A DNA stretch of 64,000 nucleotides from Schizochytrium sp. TIO01 (GCA_004764695.1 SMSO01000035.1:4221040-4285039), one strand, 5' to 3'. Positions 19,507-29,615 are shown, numbered from the stretch's first letter. Notes: generated from the sequence alone by a model not told the origin. Translations and numbers: made by a program.

Positions 19507-19593
19507 GCCGGAATAGCACAGTGGCAGTTGCGACCGTCTCATAGAACAAACTAAGATAGCGGCAGGTCGTGAGTTCGATCCTCACTTCTGGCA
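19507..19593 (+). tRNA. tRNA-Met: tRNA-Met (CAT), elongator, 14-nt intron
   Basis: Identical to the copy at 12670, followed by TTTCTTTTTC. It is the last member of the array; the next gene begins 611 bp downstream. Confidence 0.92.
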
Positions 19594-20204
19594 TTTCTTT
19601 TTCAATTTTTTTTTACAAAATTATTATTATTTTTTTTTTCCCTCCTATCTATCCAATGAAGGCCAAGCAACTTGAAGTTTAGTCAATAAGTTGAGTTTGG
19701 GTCAACAATGATAGTTTTGATGGGCTTGACCCGATCATGATACCGAAGAACCGATGAGGTTTGCGTGTATCTATCTAGGCAGCCTTGGTTTCTTTAACTT
19801 CACAAATGTGATTCTCTGTTATTCGCAATCTAAATCTGGTACTGCCTATTTTAAGTAAAAAGAAAGAAACCAGAAGAATAACGTAAGTATGAAGGCCTGT
19901 GGATGCACCAGCCAACTTGATGTTTTTGGGCTTTAGCAAATTAGGTTTGCAACTTTGTGTTTGTGAAGGAACTTGTGTTTAGAAGCGTTGTGCCGAATGC
20001 GAGAGTAACGTTCTCAGCAGGGTTGCTAGACTTGGGTTGGGGATAAGGATAACTGATTTGGTCAATATCTGTGCCATATCGATATATTATTTCTAAGAAA
20101 ATGTCTTGGAGGTTTGAGCTTTGACGCCTCAGACAACAGAAGGATAATCCTCAAGCGCTGGCACGTGAGACCTTGCAGTCCCGTTTGCCAGCGGCCAGAT
20201 CGCA
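19594..20204. other. Spacer and promoter region
   Basis: T-rich near the tRNA end, then ordinary sequence leading to the PAP2_C gene. No further feature seen. Confidence 0.5.
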
Positions 20205-21059
20205 ATGTCGCAAGAAGAAAGCCTCGCAACCCCACTGTTGACTGAGGCTGGGTTTCCAGACTCTGAGGTTCACAACGTTGAAGATGATGACGTTCACCTT
20301 TTGCAGAACATCCGCAGTGGGCACGAGCTTCGCTTGCTTAAGCACAAGGCTCCAAAACTCGTAGCGAGCGTAGCGTATTTGGTATACTTTGGAGTTGTTG
20401 TTTTTCGAAATCTGGCGTTTCTGAGGGTAGATCTTAATCCTGAAATACGGCGCCTGCCAGATGTTGGAATGGATCTGCTGCCCCTGATTGAGACCTGGTG
20501 GTCAACGATCACTTGTGAGGTGTGTTTCTGGTTGGTGCAATTGTCTATGCTTGCCCTCTTATGGTCTGCATCACGCCATCCACAAAGTCCTGAGGGAAAG
20601 AATAAACCATTTGCAGCAGAACTCCTCGAGACTTTTGTTTTTATGCTCATTGTAGGTCACACTCTACGTTTTCTCACATATATTTCAACAAGTATGCCTG
20701 GCCCTGGTCACGCATGTTTAGATAGTGATTTTACAGACACAAGACCCAAGACTGCGTTTGATGTGTTTTTGGGTCGTTTTTCCTGGGAGGTAGAACAGAA
20801 CTGCGGTGATCTCTTATTTAGCGGCCGTATCTACCAGTGTCTCGTTGTATTTCTAATAGTGCATCGCCATGGCCGTTCTGTCTTTGAGTATTCCTCTTGC
20901 TCTCACTTCATTTGCCTCTTGGCGGTTGCTCTTTGCACATTTGTGTTGGCTTTGTCAATGCTCCTAAGGCGCAATACATACACCGGCGATATCTTGTTGG
21001 CCATTTATACTGCACCATTGTTGTACCATTATGTAACGCGTGAACTCAAGTTCGTGTGA
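20205..21059 (+). CDS. Sphingomyelin-synthase-like PAP2_C membrane protein, catalytic histidines replaced
   Basis: 284 residues with several membrane helices, resembling the sphingomyelin synthase / SMSr / PAP2_C family of phosphoalcohol transferases in Golgi and plasma membrane. The family's PVPGMHC-like segment appears as MPGPGHACLD (about 164-173). The third motif, normally CGDxxxSGHT, reads CGDLLFSGRI with Arg208 in place of the first catalytic histidine. The fourth motif, normally HYTxDV, reads NTYTGDI with Asn257 in place of the second histidine, and Asp262 is kept. With two of three catalytic residues gone, the usual transferase chemistry is unlikely. A binding or regulatory role, or a different reaction, is possible. 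The frame is intact, so it is not a simple pseudogene. It is convergent with the J-protein gene. Confidence 0.78.
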   Translation: MSQEESLATPLLTEAGFPDSEVHNVEDDDVHLLQNIRSGHELRLLKHKAPKLVASVAYLVYFGVVVFRNLAFLRVDLNPEIRRLPDVGMDLLPLIETWWSTITCEVCFWLVQLSMLALLWSASRHPQSPEGKNKPFAAELLETFVFMLIVGHTLRFLTYISTSMPGPGHACLDSDFTDTRPKTAFDVFLGRFSWEVEQNCGDLLFSGRIYQCLVVFLIVHRHGRSVFEYSSCSHFICLLAVALCTFVLALSMLLRRNTYTGDILLAIYTAPLLYHYVTRELKFV

Positions 21060-21413
21060 GTGCTGCTCTACTTCTTCAAATCTTCATCTTGATGTCCTTT
21101 TAGTTTACTTAGCAGCTTGGTAAGGGTTCTTGCTGCTTTGCCAAATACATACAAATGATAGTTTAGGGGCAGGAGAAAACAAAAGTTGGTGTATCAGCGG
21201 CTTTTATTTAGGTCTACCATTCTAATCTTTAAAGCAGGATCCCCTATGCGCAATCAGTCGTTTTTCTTAAATCAGGAAAATTTCAAATAACTACAAATAT
21301 TATGATTATCAGAGTTTTTATGTCAAACAAACATCTACTGCGAAATATACGAAGAGGTACAAATGACATAAGGTTTGTGCTGGCTCAACCCCCTTGTTGG
21401 TGGTTCATGCAAC
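21060..21413. other. Convergent 3' flanks
   Basis: Shared 3' spacer between the PAP2_C gene and the J-protein gene, AT-rich, nothing else seen. Confidence 0.5.
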
Positions 21414-22592
21414 TCAAGAGTACTTTTCTGCAAATCTTTCGAACGCATCTGAGCGAGCAGCATTGCGGTTGCGGAACATAGCCAGGAGGCTTGGGTCGAC
21501 ATCAGCAAGGTCATCCTTGGAGCTCTTTTTCGCCTTCTTTGCCTTCTTGTCCTTGGAGTCATCAGTCGTCTGGGACTTTCCACGTTTCTTGACCCCAGAG
21601 TGCTTGACAACACGCTTCTTCTGGCGCGAAATGCGAACAAGGTTTGCCGGAACGTGTTCCTCAAGGTAGCCATCGTCGTCATAGAGGATATCATACTCTG
21701 GAAGCTCTGGAACATCGTCGTCATCGTCATCATCGTCATCGTCATTTTTAGCAGGTTCATGAACTTTGACAATTTCACCAGCGAACCAATTTGTCCCTCT
21801 GCGCCACTTCGCCTCTACAAGGGTGCCTACCGCAAAAGCAGGCGCCGTAGTTTCCTCGTCGTCGTCATCGTCATCAGCGGCAGCAGCATCTTCAATCTTT
21901 TCGGTCTCATCGGCAACGATAAAATCCGCTAGGGTGGGGTCATCCTCCTCTTCATCCTCCTCTTCTCCATCAAAGTCCTCATCCTCAGAGTCGTCAGAGT
22001 TGATATCAACCTCTTCTGCTGCATCGAGCTCGGCTTCAGTCATAATCTCGCTATTCTTAATGGTGTCAGCAAGCTCTTTTGGCAGTCGGCCATCCTCAGT
22101 CGCAGCGAGTGCAATCTTGCGGAAGCGCTCTGCATCCTCATCTCGAGATCCAATGATTGAGGAGAGAATCGTAGTCATGTCACCTTCATGGTCCTTGCAA
22201 TAATCGATGACATCACGTTCCTCAGCAGGTGAGTTGCGGAATTTGCCCAGGAACTCGTCAACATCTTTTTCGGTGACCTCCGTGCCACGAAATCTCTCGT
22301 ACGCAGACAAAAAAGTGTCACTCTCAATAGATCCTGTCCGGTCATAGCGCTTGCGCTTCGCAGGGTCTTTAAGGACCTCATACGCTTCTTGGAGTGCCTG
22401 GAAAGCTTTGCCATCATCATCTTTAGATTTGCCAGCTTTATCAGGGTGCACCACGAGAGCCCTGCGGTGGTATGCTTTTCTCAACTCTGCTGGAGTTGCA
22501 TCCTTCTTCACACCAAGGATCTCATACAAGTTAATCTTGCCGCCAGACTTCTTCTTACCGGCGTTATCGCCAGAGCTTTTGGGCTTGGCCAT
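21414..22592 (-). CDS. DNAJC9-like J-domain protein with inserted Tudor-like domain
   Basis: 392 residues. The J domain spans about 20-86 with HPD at 49-51, so it should stimulate Hsp70 ATPase. Residues about 95-175 (FRGTEVTEKDVDEFLGKF, then EGDMTTILSSIIG) match the segment after the J domain in DNAJC9, a histone-binding cochaperone. The C-terminal FRNRNAARSDAFERFAEKY also resembles the DNAJC9 end. A long acidic tract (about 190-250) is followed by a Tudor-like module at 253-324 (VGTLVEAKWRRG..WFAGEI, then YDILYDDDGYLEEHV), interrupted by an Asp10 run. A basic lysine-rich segment precedes the tail. Acidic tracts plus a Tudor-like fold fit a nuclear histone or chromatin role; that is inference. 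Confidence 0.85.
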   Translation of the reverse strand: MAKPKSSGDNAGKKKSGGKINLYEILGVKKDATPAELRKAYHRRALVVHPDKAGKSKDDDGKAFQALQEAYEVLKDPAKRKRYDRTGSIESDTFLSAYERFRGTEVTEKDVDEFLGKFRNSPAEERDVIDYCKDHEGDMTTILSSIIGSRDEDAERFRKIALAATEDGRLPKELADTIKNSEIMTEAELDAAEEVDINSDDSEDEDFDGEEEDEEEDDPTLADFIVADETEKIEDAAAADDDDDDEETTAPAFAVGTLVEAKWRRGTNWFAGEIVKVHEPAKNDDDDDDDDDDVPELPEYDILYDDDGYLEEHVPANLVRISRQKKRVVKHSGVKKRGKSQTTDDSKDKKAKKAKKSSKDDLADVDPSLLAMFRNRNAARSDAFERFAEKYS

Positions 22593-23290
22593 CTTGCTTT
22601 TCTGTTGTTGCCTTTTCTTGTCTCGGTGGTGGTTGGGCCGTCGTTAGTTCTATTCAACTACCTAGTAGGCGAAAGAAACTACGCCCAGTCGATGATGCGC
22701 CAACGACCGCGTAGGCGCGCGCCAGAGGCTCCTAGGTCTTGAAAACGTTTGCAACAGAAGCTTTGAGACGTCTACGTCTGGTAGCGGCACTGTTGCGTGC
22801 ACGAACCAGAGAGTTTTCAACGTTATTTCGGAATTGCTGAAGAGCTAGAAGGCTAACTTGTTGAAAATTATGCTTTTGGATACTTACTCACTTCTACTAA
22901 CCACCTAGGTGTTCATAGCTACATATTACCACTATTGCCTCATCTAAGAACATGAAAGCGCAGACTTGAAAGGTTCTTGAGAGCACTTGCGACCGCAGGA
23001 TGATATTACAGGTTTCCGCAGGCCGGGTCTACTTTTGAAAGAGCTCAACAATGACTTTGACGTCTGGAAACATATAATCTATGCTACGTGGTAGTGCTAT
23101 TTCGTGAGATGAGTCGACTCTCCACAAAGAGCTCAATGTCAGAGAATTAACTACATTGAGGCAGCTGACCAAACTCTGATTCGAGCCGGTTCACGGAAGC
23201 ACTAATGCTTTAGGCGTAGCGTATTAGATAAGGCTGGCTCAAGAAAAGGATTATTGCGGAAACAAATAAAATCGTAATAATAGAGCAGGA
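22593..23290. other. Intergenic region
   Basis: Promoter of the J-protein gene on the left (a pyrimidine-rich stretch just upstream of its ATG) and the 3' flank of the first P450 on the right. No gene seen. Confidence 0.5.
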
Positions 23291-25012
23291 CTAGCTGGCA
23301 GATGTCTTTGGAACGACAATGTCGGAGCGAGCCTTGGGGACGAGCCAAAGGTTGTGTGTAGATTGATCAGAGGAGTTGCATAGGCCCATAGTAAGTCCGA
23401 TTGTAGGGCATATGACGTTCGGGTCCTCATTTGACTCTAAAGTAAAAGAAAAATTCTGCAAAAGCGTTGCGGCCAAAAGCTTTGCTTCGAATTTTGCCAT
23501 ATCCTTACCAAGGCAGCTACGATTTGCAGCCTGAAATACAGGGAAGGCAAATGCATCAGGCTCAACAAATGGGATCCAGCGCTCCGGATCAAATTTCATA
23601 GGATCTGGATAGTATGCAGGATTGCGGCCCATTGCATAAGGAGAATACACGAATCGAGTGCCGGCAGGGAATTCTGTGCCATCAGGAAAGCAAAGGTCCT
23701 TCTGTGCGATTTTAACATTTTGGGGCACTGCAGGGTGTAGTCGCATGGCTTCATAGAGACAGCCATTCAAGTATGGTAGGTTGTATACCACTTCTTCGTA
23801 GGTCGGGGATTGGCCATTGAGGGTGTCGAGTTCCTCTAAGAGCTTTTGTTGAACTTGAGGGTTGATTGAGAGCTCATAAAATAACCAAGTAAGCGTGCAT
23901 GCTGTGGTATCGCGGCCTGCGATTACAAAATTGAGGACGATAGCAACAAGTTCCTCATCTGTCCAAGAAACGGCCTTAGAAGGGTCTTTGCTGAAGCGGG
24001 TGTCGCTTTTCAGAATGTTCGAGATTAAGTCTTCCCGGTTTTCGCGATCAGTTACAGCACGCAAGCGGGCAACCTTTTCGTACGTCATTCGGTGAAGGTC
24101 AGATATATGGCGCTCAAAGCTCTGATACTCCTTGCTTCTTTTCTGAAGAAGCTTCATGCAAAGACTTGTCGAAAAGTCATAAAAGAGAGGGCCAAAGGGG
24201 AAGGGCAGGCAAGCGATGGCAAGAAGTGCAGGCGTTTCACCCCAGTAAAATTGCAACATGGAGCGGTGTGCACCGTCGAAGGCGATAGAAACAGCCTCAC
24301 AGTCCTCCTTTGATGCTTCCTCATCCCCAAAAAGGATTTCTTGGATCGATTCAAACGTAAATGTGAAGAACTCCTTTTGCATGTCTATTGGAGTCGCCCC
24401 CTTGGTCTTATCGCACGTGTTCTGAGCAGAGTTCTTTTCTGCAATCGGGCGCAAAGCTTCAACCATAGATTTAGCATGGCGCTGAAATACGGCAAACATC
24501 ATATTGGAGAATTTTGCCCGAGTAAAAATCAACGCAGCAGCTTTCCGCTGCCGATACCAACGGTCGTGCTCATCAGGGTGCATATCACCATGGCGAAGAA
24601 CAAAAATTGAATGCCCAATAAATTTGCGCATTAATCCGAAAAGCCTGTCATCAGGACCAGGTTTGGTTGCATTAGCGAACTCATCCTTTAGCATAAACTT
24701 GATTGCCTTTGGAGAGTTAAAGACAACTTCAAAACCTGGCATTTGCCATTTGACGAGATCTGCATCTCCATAGGGCAGAACCTCGTTGGCGGAAAAGTCG
24801 AAGAAGTGATTGAAGTTCTTGGCAACCTCCTTGCCACTCCAATCCGTGGGTTTTCCGGGAAGGTTTTTGGTGGCTCTCTTGAATCTTATCATCATCCGTA
24901 GAAAGAGAAAGCCCTTTACAGACATTTGTATAATCACAAAAGCCGCATACGCTTTAAGTAAAGTTTTGACCTTGTTGACTCCCTCGAGTCGGCTCAGGAC
25001 TGATTGCCCCAT
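23291..25012 (-). CDS. Cytochrome P450, membrane-anchored, tandem copy 1
   Basis: 573 residues, resembling the CYP4/CYP86/CYP704-type fatty-acid or alkane hydroxylases; the substrate is inferred only from that likeness. An N-terminal anchor helix lies at about 18-43. The I-helix oxygen-binding motif is AGRDTT (365-370), the K-helix ExxR is E421/R424, and PERW is at 476-479. The haem loop FQAANRSCLG (493-502, ligand Cys500) has Ala where the FxxGxRxCxG consensus has Gly. Intact, single exon, same strand and length as the next gene, with which it shares long stretches such as RWYRQRKAAALIFT. The two are therefore tandem duplicates. Confidence 0.95.
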   Translation of the reverse strand: MGQSVLSRLEGVNKVKTLLKAYAAFVIIQMSVKGFLFLRMMIRFKRATKNLPGKPTDWSGKEVAKNFNHFFDFSANEVLPYGDADLVKWQMPGFEVVFNSPKAIKFMLKDEFANATKPGPDDRLFGLMRKFIGHSIFVLRHGDMHPDEHDRWYRQRKAAALIFTRAKFSNMMFAVFQRHAKSMVEALRPIAEKNSAQNTCDKTKGATPIDMQKEFFTFTFESIQEILFGDEEASKEDCEAVSIAFDGAHRSMLQFYWGETPALLAIACLPFPFGPLFYDFSTSLCMKLLQKRSKEYQSFERHISDLHRMTYEKVARLRAVTDRENREDLISNILKSDTRFSKDPSKAVSWTDEELVAIVLNFVIAGRDTTACTLTWLFYELSINPQVQQKLLEELDTLNGQSPTYEEVVYNLPYLNGCLYEAMRLHPAVPQNVKIAQKDLCFPDGTEFPAGTRFVYSPYAMGRNPAYYPDPMKFDPERWIPFVEPDAFAFPVFQAANRSCLGKDMAKFEAKLLAATLLQNFSFTLESNEDPNVICPTIGLTMGLCNSSDQSTHNLWLVPKARSDIVVPKTSAS

Positions 25013-25979
25013 GACGTTGAGGCTGCAAACAGATAACTATCTTCTGGTCTGGAGTGGTCCCAGGTCTCTGAATCTCCGTAGGGTCTCTGCGTTCGCCTAC
25101 CTTGTAGTCGAGGTGTCGTCGGCGCCTCGCGGTCAAGACGTGCCCTCGCAACCCAAAAGTAATGAGAGAAGTACAGTTTGAAGTTTGGTTCGTGCATTTT
25201 TGACACCTAAAGTCTTTTACCACTTTCCAGGGGACTCTGTTTCTAATTTCCAAACCTGCAAAATTTCAGGAAAGGTCAAAGACATGAGCTCCGGAACGAG
25301 TGCATCATTCGTGTTGATTCTATCGACGCCGCGCCGCACATGCGTAGCTGCAGCCTCAGACAACCCAGATTTTCATGGGCACAAGTCTTCAAGTTCTGCT
25401 AATTTGATGAAATGTTGTGCGCCTGAAAAAATCTAGATGATACCTTTCTTTTTATCGCTGTTTTATTTTAATTTTTATAAATTTTAATTTGTAGTAAAAT
25501 AAAAAAATATTAAATTAAAAAAAAAAAGTTTTCGTTCACATTGACGGTACCTAAGCCATTGCAAAAATGTATCTATATGAAGCACGTGCCAAGATACCTA
25601 CTAGTGGTTTATATTTTGCTTGTCCAAGCAGACTGCAGATTTAGAATGTCCGGGTCATTAAGCTATTTCTAACTGTGATGAAAGTTTGCTTTTGTGAATT
25701 GGCAAGTGGCTGGGTTGGTGAGAGGGATTGACATCCGCGTTGACGTCAGAGAAATGACCTCGCAAAATGAAGGTTGCATAAACCGTAGTGAAGTTAGTAT
25801 TTTGCCGAGGTCAGGAGCTTTACAAGAGGACCCCCCTCCCGAACGGGGTTCGATTGCTACGAACTGAGGTGGGGTAGTCAAGGTCACTGCGCAGGTTTGG
25901 CTATTTTGATACGAAATAGGGAGTATGAAATGACTTGATATTTAGTTGGCGATGAGGTAAGAGAACACGTGTCTAATTA
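25013..25979. other. Spacer between tandem P450 genes
   Basis: It should contain the promoter of P450 copy 1. A perfect CRE-type palindrome TGACGTCA lies at 25741-25748, and an A/T-rich stretch at about 25440-25530. A GGTTCGATT at about 25848 resembles a B box but has no cloverleaf around it. Confidence 0.5.
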
Positions 25980-25991
25980 TTAATTAGACAC
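25969..25991. repeat. Perfect 23-nt palindrome over a P450 stop codon
   Basis: The 11-nt arms GTGTCTAATTA and TAATTAGACAC are separated by one base. The TAA stop of P450 copy 2 (25980-25982) sits at the centre. Confidence 0.9.
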
Positions 25992-27701
25992 CTCTCGAAG
26001 ACGAGGTACCAGCCAAAGTTTGTGTGAGGACTGGTCAGATGAGTTGCAAAGGCTCATAGTAAGCGCAACGGTGGGGCAAATCACGTTAGGATCCTCGTTG
26101 GCTTCAAGGTCAAACGTAAACTTTTGCAAGAGCATTGCAGTGAGTAGTTTGGCCTCGAACTTGGCCATATCGCGACCCAGACAGCTTCGGTACGCGGCCT
26201 GGAATACTGGGAACTCAAAAGGGTCCGGCTCTGTAAAGGGAATCCAACGTTCAGGTTTGAACTTGAGGGCATCCGGATAGCGCTCTTCGTCGCGACCCAT
26301 AGAGTAGGGATGAAAGATAAGGCGACTGCCCTTGGGAATCTTTGTGCCATCGAGGTATTCTAAGTCTTTGGTGGCAAGTTTGATATCTTGGGGAACTGGG
26401 GGATGCATTCGCAGAGTCTCGAAAAGACAGCCATTTAAGTATGGCATGCCATTGACAATCTCTTCATACGTAGGAGAGCGGTCTCCAAGAGTATCAATTT
26501 CAGCTTGCAGCTTTTCTTGCACGTCCTTATTCACGGATAGCTCGTAAAAGAGCCATGTCAAAGTACAGGCTGTGGTGTCCCGCCCTGCAATAATGAAGTT
26601 TAACACAATTGCGAGAAGTTCCTCATCGGTCCATCCGATGCTTTCACTTTGGCCATTCTTTGCAGCAAAGCTCTTGTCATGATTAATGAAATTCGAAATA
26701 AGATCCTTGCGATCAGCAAGATTAGGGTCGCTTCGGAGCTGTTGAACTTTCTCACGAGTAATGCGGTGCAGATTGTTTCTATGAAAGGAAAACTCACGAT
26801 GATCTGGGTGTACCAGACGTAAGATCTGATAGCATGGGCTAGTCCAAAGACGATCAGAGCGCAGGGCGCCAAACGGGAAAGGGAGGATCTGTAATAAGAG
26901 CAGCAACGGCGCTTGCTTGATGATGCAACGCATCATGGCACGGTGCGTGCCATCGAAGGCGATGGCTGCATCATCGCGATCGCGACCACTTACGGTGTCA
27001 ACGTCATCCCCAAAGAATATTTTTTGGATAGAGTCAAAGGTGAATGCAAAGAATTTTTCTTGCATGTCCACCGCGACTGCTCCTTTATATTTGTCGTTTG
27101 TTTTCATTTTCGCATTTTCTTTGGCCGCGTTCTCTAAAGTCTTCAACATGATACGCGCTTTTGCTTCAAACACACCAAACATCATGTTTGAAAACTTTGA
27201 CTTGGTAAAAATGAGCGCAGCAGCCTTGCGCTGGCGGTACCAGCGGTTATGATCTCCAGGGTTCTCTTCGCCATGACGCAAGGTAAATATAGAATCTCCA
27301 ATGAATTCTTTGAGGAGAACAAACAATTCGTCTTCGTCGCCTGTTTTGGTAATGTGTGCAAATTCATCTTTGAGCATAAACTTCACAGCGGGCGGAGAGA
27401 GAAAAAGAATCTCGCGCATGTTTCCTTGCCATACGATGAGGTCTTCGCGCTGATGAGGTTTTACTGTCTCTGCGCAAAACTCCGTGAATCGAGGAAAGTT
27501 GTGAGCAAGCTCAATGCCTGACCAGCTAAAGAGGCTACCGCTAAGATGAGCAGTTGCCTTTCTAAAACGCAAGTACAAGCGTGCAAAGATGGCCAGCTTT
27601 ATCGCCATGTGCAGACCAGCCAAAACAGCATAGATCCCGAAGATTCTCCGAGCAAGCTGTTTATTTGGACTTGAAGCGATCTTGGTACTGATAGCTCCCA
27701 T
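25980..27701 (-). CDS. Cytochrome P450, membrane-anchored, tandem copy 2
   Basis: 573 residues, paralogue of the gene at 23291-25012 and most similar to it in the I-helix, K-helix and C-terminal third. It has an anchor helix at about 20-45, AGRDTT (372-377), ExxR at E428/R431, PERW, and a haem loop FQAAYRSCLG with ligand Cys507. It carries the same Ala-for-Gly change, so the substitution predates the duplication. Differences cluster in the substrate-recognition region (about 230-310), so the two enzymes may differ in substrate. The stop codon lies inside a perfect palindrome. Confidence 0.95.
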   Translation of the reverse strand: MGAISTKIASSPNKQLARRIFGIYAVLAGLHMAIKLAIFARLYLRFRKATAHLSGSLFSWSGIELAHNFPRFTEFCAETVKPHQREDLIVWQGNMREILFLSPPAVKFMLKDEFAHITKTGDEDELFVLLKEFIGDSIFTLRHGEENPGDHNRWYRQRKAAALIFTKSKFSNMMFGVFEAKARIMLKTLENAAKENAKMKTNDKYKGAVAVDMQEKFFAFTFDSIQKIFFGDDVDTVSGRDRDDAAIAFDGTHRAMMRCIIKQAPLLLLLQILPFPFGALRSDRLWTSPCYQILRLVHPDHREFSFHRNNLHRITREKVQQLRSDPNLADRKDLISNFINHDKSFAAKNGQSESIGWTDEELLAIVLNFIIAGRDTTACTLTWLFYELSVNKDVQEKLQAEIDTLGDRSPTYEEIVNGMPYLNGCLFETLRMHPPVPQDIKLATKDLEYLDGTKIPKGSRLIFHPYSMGRDEERYPDALKFKPERWIPFTEPDPFEFPVFQAAYRSCLGRDMAKFEAKLLTAMLLQKFTFDLEANEDPNVICPTVALTMSLCNSSDQSSHKLWLVPRLREVSN

Positions 27702-29555
27702 GATTGGTTGCTTGCTTGCTTCGGTTCCTTTCGTTTTGCAACCTTCTTTGTCGTCGCAGCTGCCAGCAGTCTTCTGGCGTCAATCTAAATCGCTGTTGTG
27801 ATGGTTCTTTTAAGGAAATAATCAATGTCGTGTCTTCTTTTCGTTGTGCTTGTTGTGCTTGTTGAGCTTTCACGATTGGTCAGCAGATAGCTTCTTCGTT
27901 CACGATTTGATTTCCGAATTTGAAAGGACTTTTCCTCCAAGAAAACGAAAAGGGAACTTTGCGTTACAGGTTTGCAAGGCATTCTGTCCCATAATAGCCA
28001 TCTCCATGTCAGAGGAGTGAGGTTTCGGAACTTTAGAATATTCTATCTTCTCTGCCGGCGTGTTCTATGTTCGTGTCACGCCAGATTGGGTCATCATCCC
28101 GCAAGTTGTTTAGGTCCACTTTCCGCCATGCGTCAGATCGCGCAGTGCGTTATAGCCTGGCGAGACTGCCTATTGACACTATGGTGGCGGGTTCAGTTGT
28201 CAAGTCTAACTTAAATCACCACACCCGCCCTGCCTATTCTTCTGCACCTCAGTCTCTAGGATAATAGATCCAACGGCACCGTCATTGCAGACACCACAAT
28301 GACGCTATGGGTTCAACTCCGCTTTCCGCCACGGGCAGATCCTCGCTATAACCTCCATTCGAGGCTTCTCTGTACCTGGCTTTGTATTTCGCGCAATATG
28401 ACGTGATCAAAGCTGTGTCCAACCGCACCTAATTCTTCAACCCCAGCAAGCAGTCCCTTAACTATGGCTGCGGCAAATCGCATCGACTGGGGTCTCTCGC
28501 CACTTCCTCCGTAGCAGCATCAACAGCATCAGCATCAGCAGCAGCGGCGGCAGCAGCAGCGAAGACTGTTGCCGGGTTTGGCGATGGCCTGAACGAAGCT
28601 TTCCTTAGAGCGAAAGCACGAGATTGCTTTTGATGATTTTGTGAGTTCACAAGACGATACGGAGGGACCCCGAAGTTCCGTACGCTACTAACTACTGCTA
28701 GTCGATCTGGTAAGATTGAGGCAGGTAGGGGAAAGGCTAGCAGTCGCCGTGGGGCGTAGTCCCTAAAAGTATGTGTGTAGCACACCCAACTAAATGGAGA
28801 TTGCACCTGGACGACCGAAACCTGTGAACGACGAACGCATTGGGTTCCAAGCAGTCGCTAAGGCTACCATTTCTGAGTGGGCTTGCACAAGTACAGCGCC
28901 ATGTTTTGGTCACACACACGGGTCGGAGAAAACCTCGAATTCTAGACGCCTTTCCACGGCTGGTAGTGTAGGAGCCCTGCATTGCAATCGCACCATCCTA
29001 TCCATACCTTGTTATGGTTTTATTTTTACACACACCGCGATAATGATAAATAGAAAAGGGAAAAACAAAGGTACGATTCTGAGGAGGGTGAGCAAGATCC
29101 ATAATCCCGTATTTCAAGCTAGCTGCCCAGGAACCTATCGATCGGCAGCGCCCGCCAAGCCGGGGAAGGCCATCGCATGGACCTCAGCCAAACTCCAGCC
29201 TGGGGCCTGTCCGCAATCTCACAGCGCTCGCGGCAGCTAACTCGAAGCTTTCTTACACAACAAACTCACTCAAGATTGATCATCCATCTCTCACATGCAT
29301 AAGAGGGTGTGTACCGGTGCCCACTTACCGAAAGCAGTATAAGAAACATAGATCCACAACCTCACTCCTCCAGAGCGGAGATACTTGCCGGCAACCTCAG
29401 CCAGGGAGGCGTCCAGCGAAGGGGCGTCTGCGTGGCTGACCTGCCTGCCTGCTCCCCATTCGCAGAGCGAGCGAGCGAGCGAGTTCTCTCCTTGAAACAA
29501 GTCCGCCCAAAACGAGTAGTCAAAGAGAAAGCGCAAATTACATTTTTCCTTTTGC
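27702..29555. other. Intergenic region with decayed short repeats
   Basis: No supported gene. Two related segments (near 28117-28160 and 28323-28362) share CTTTCCGCCA, CAGATC and a TATA-CCT end, suggesting an old small duplication. A CAG/GCA-rich tract lies at 28513-28562. Confidence 0.45.
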
Positions 29556-29615
29556 AAGAAAATAAAATAAAATAAAATAAAATAAAAGAAAAGAAAAGAA
29601 AAGAAATAAAATAAG
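29556..29615. repeat. AAATA / AAAGA pentanucleotide tract
   Basis: About six AAATA-type units, then AAAGA units. It borders a GC-rich island at 29640-30240. Confidence 0.9.

Noticed and set aside
12670-19593. tRNA array as a SINE family
   Set aside because: The mature regions are intact and identical, T-run terminators follow directly, and no A-rich tails or flanking target duplications are visible. Not fully excluded without genome-wide data.
12670-19593. CRISPR-like array because of regularly repeated 87-nt units
   Set aside because: The units are tRNA genes with variable spacing of 0.2 to 3.4 kb, in a eukaryotic genome.
25840-25870. Possible tRNA gene around GGGGTTCGATTGC
   Set aside because: No pairing T stem and no cloverleaf upstream.
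28300-28362. Possible tRNA gene around GGTTCAACTCC
   Set aside because: The motif matches a B box, but the T stem does not pair and no A box or acceptor stem is found around it.
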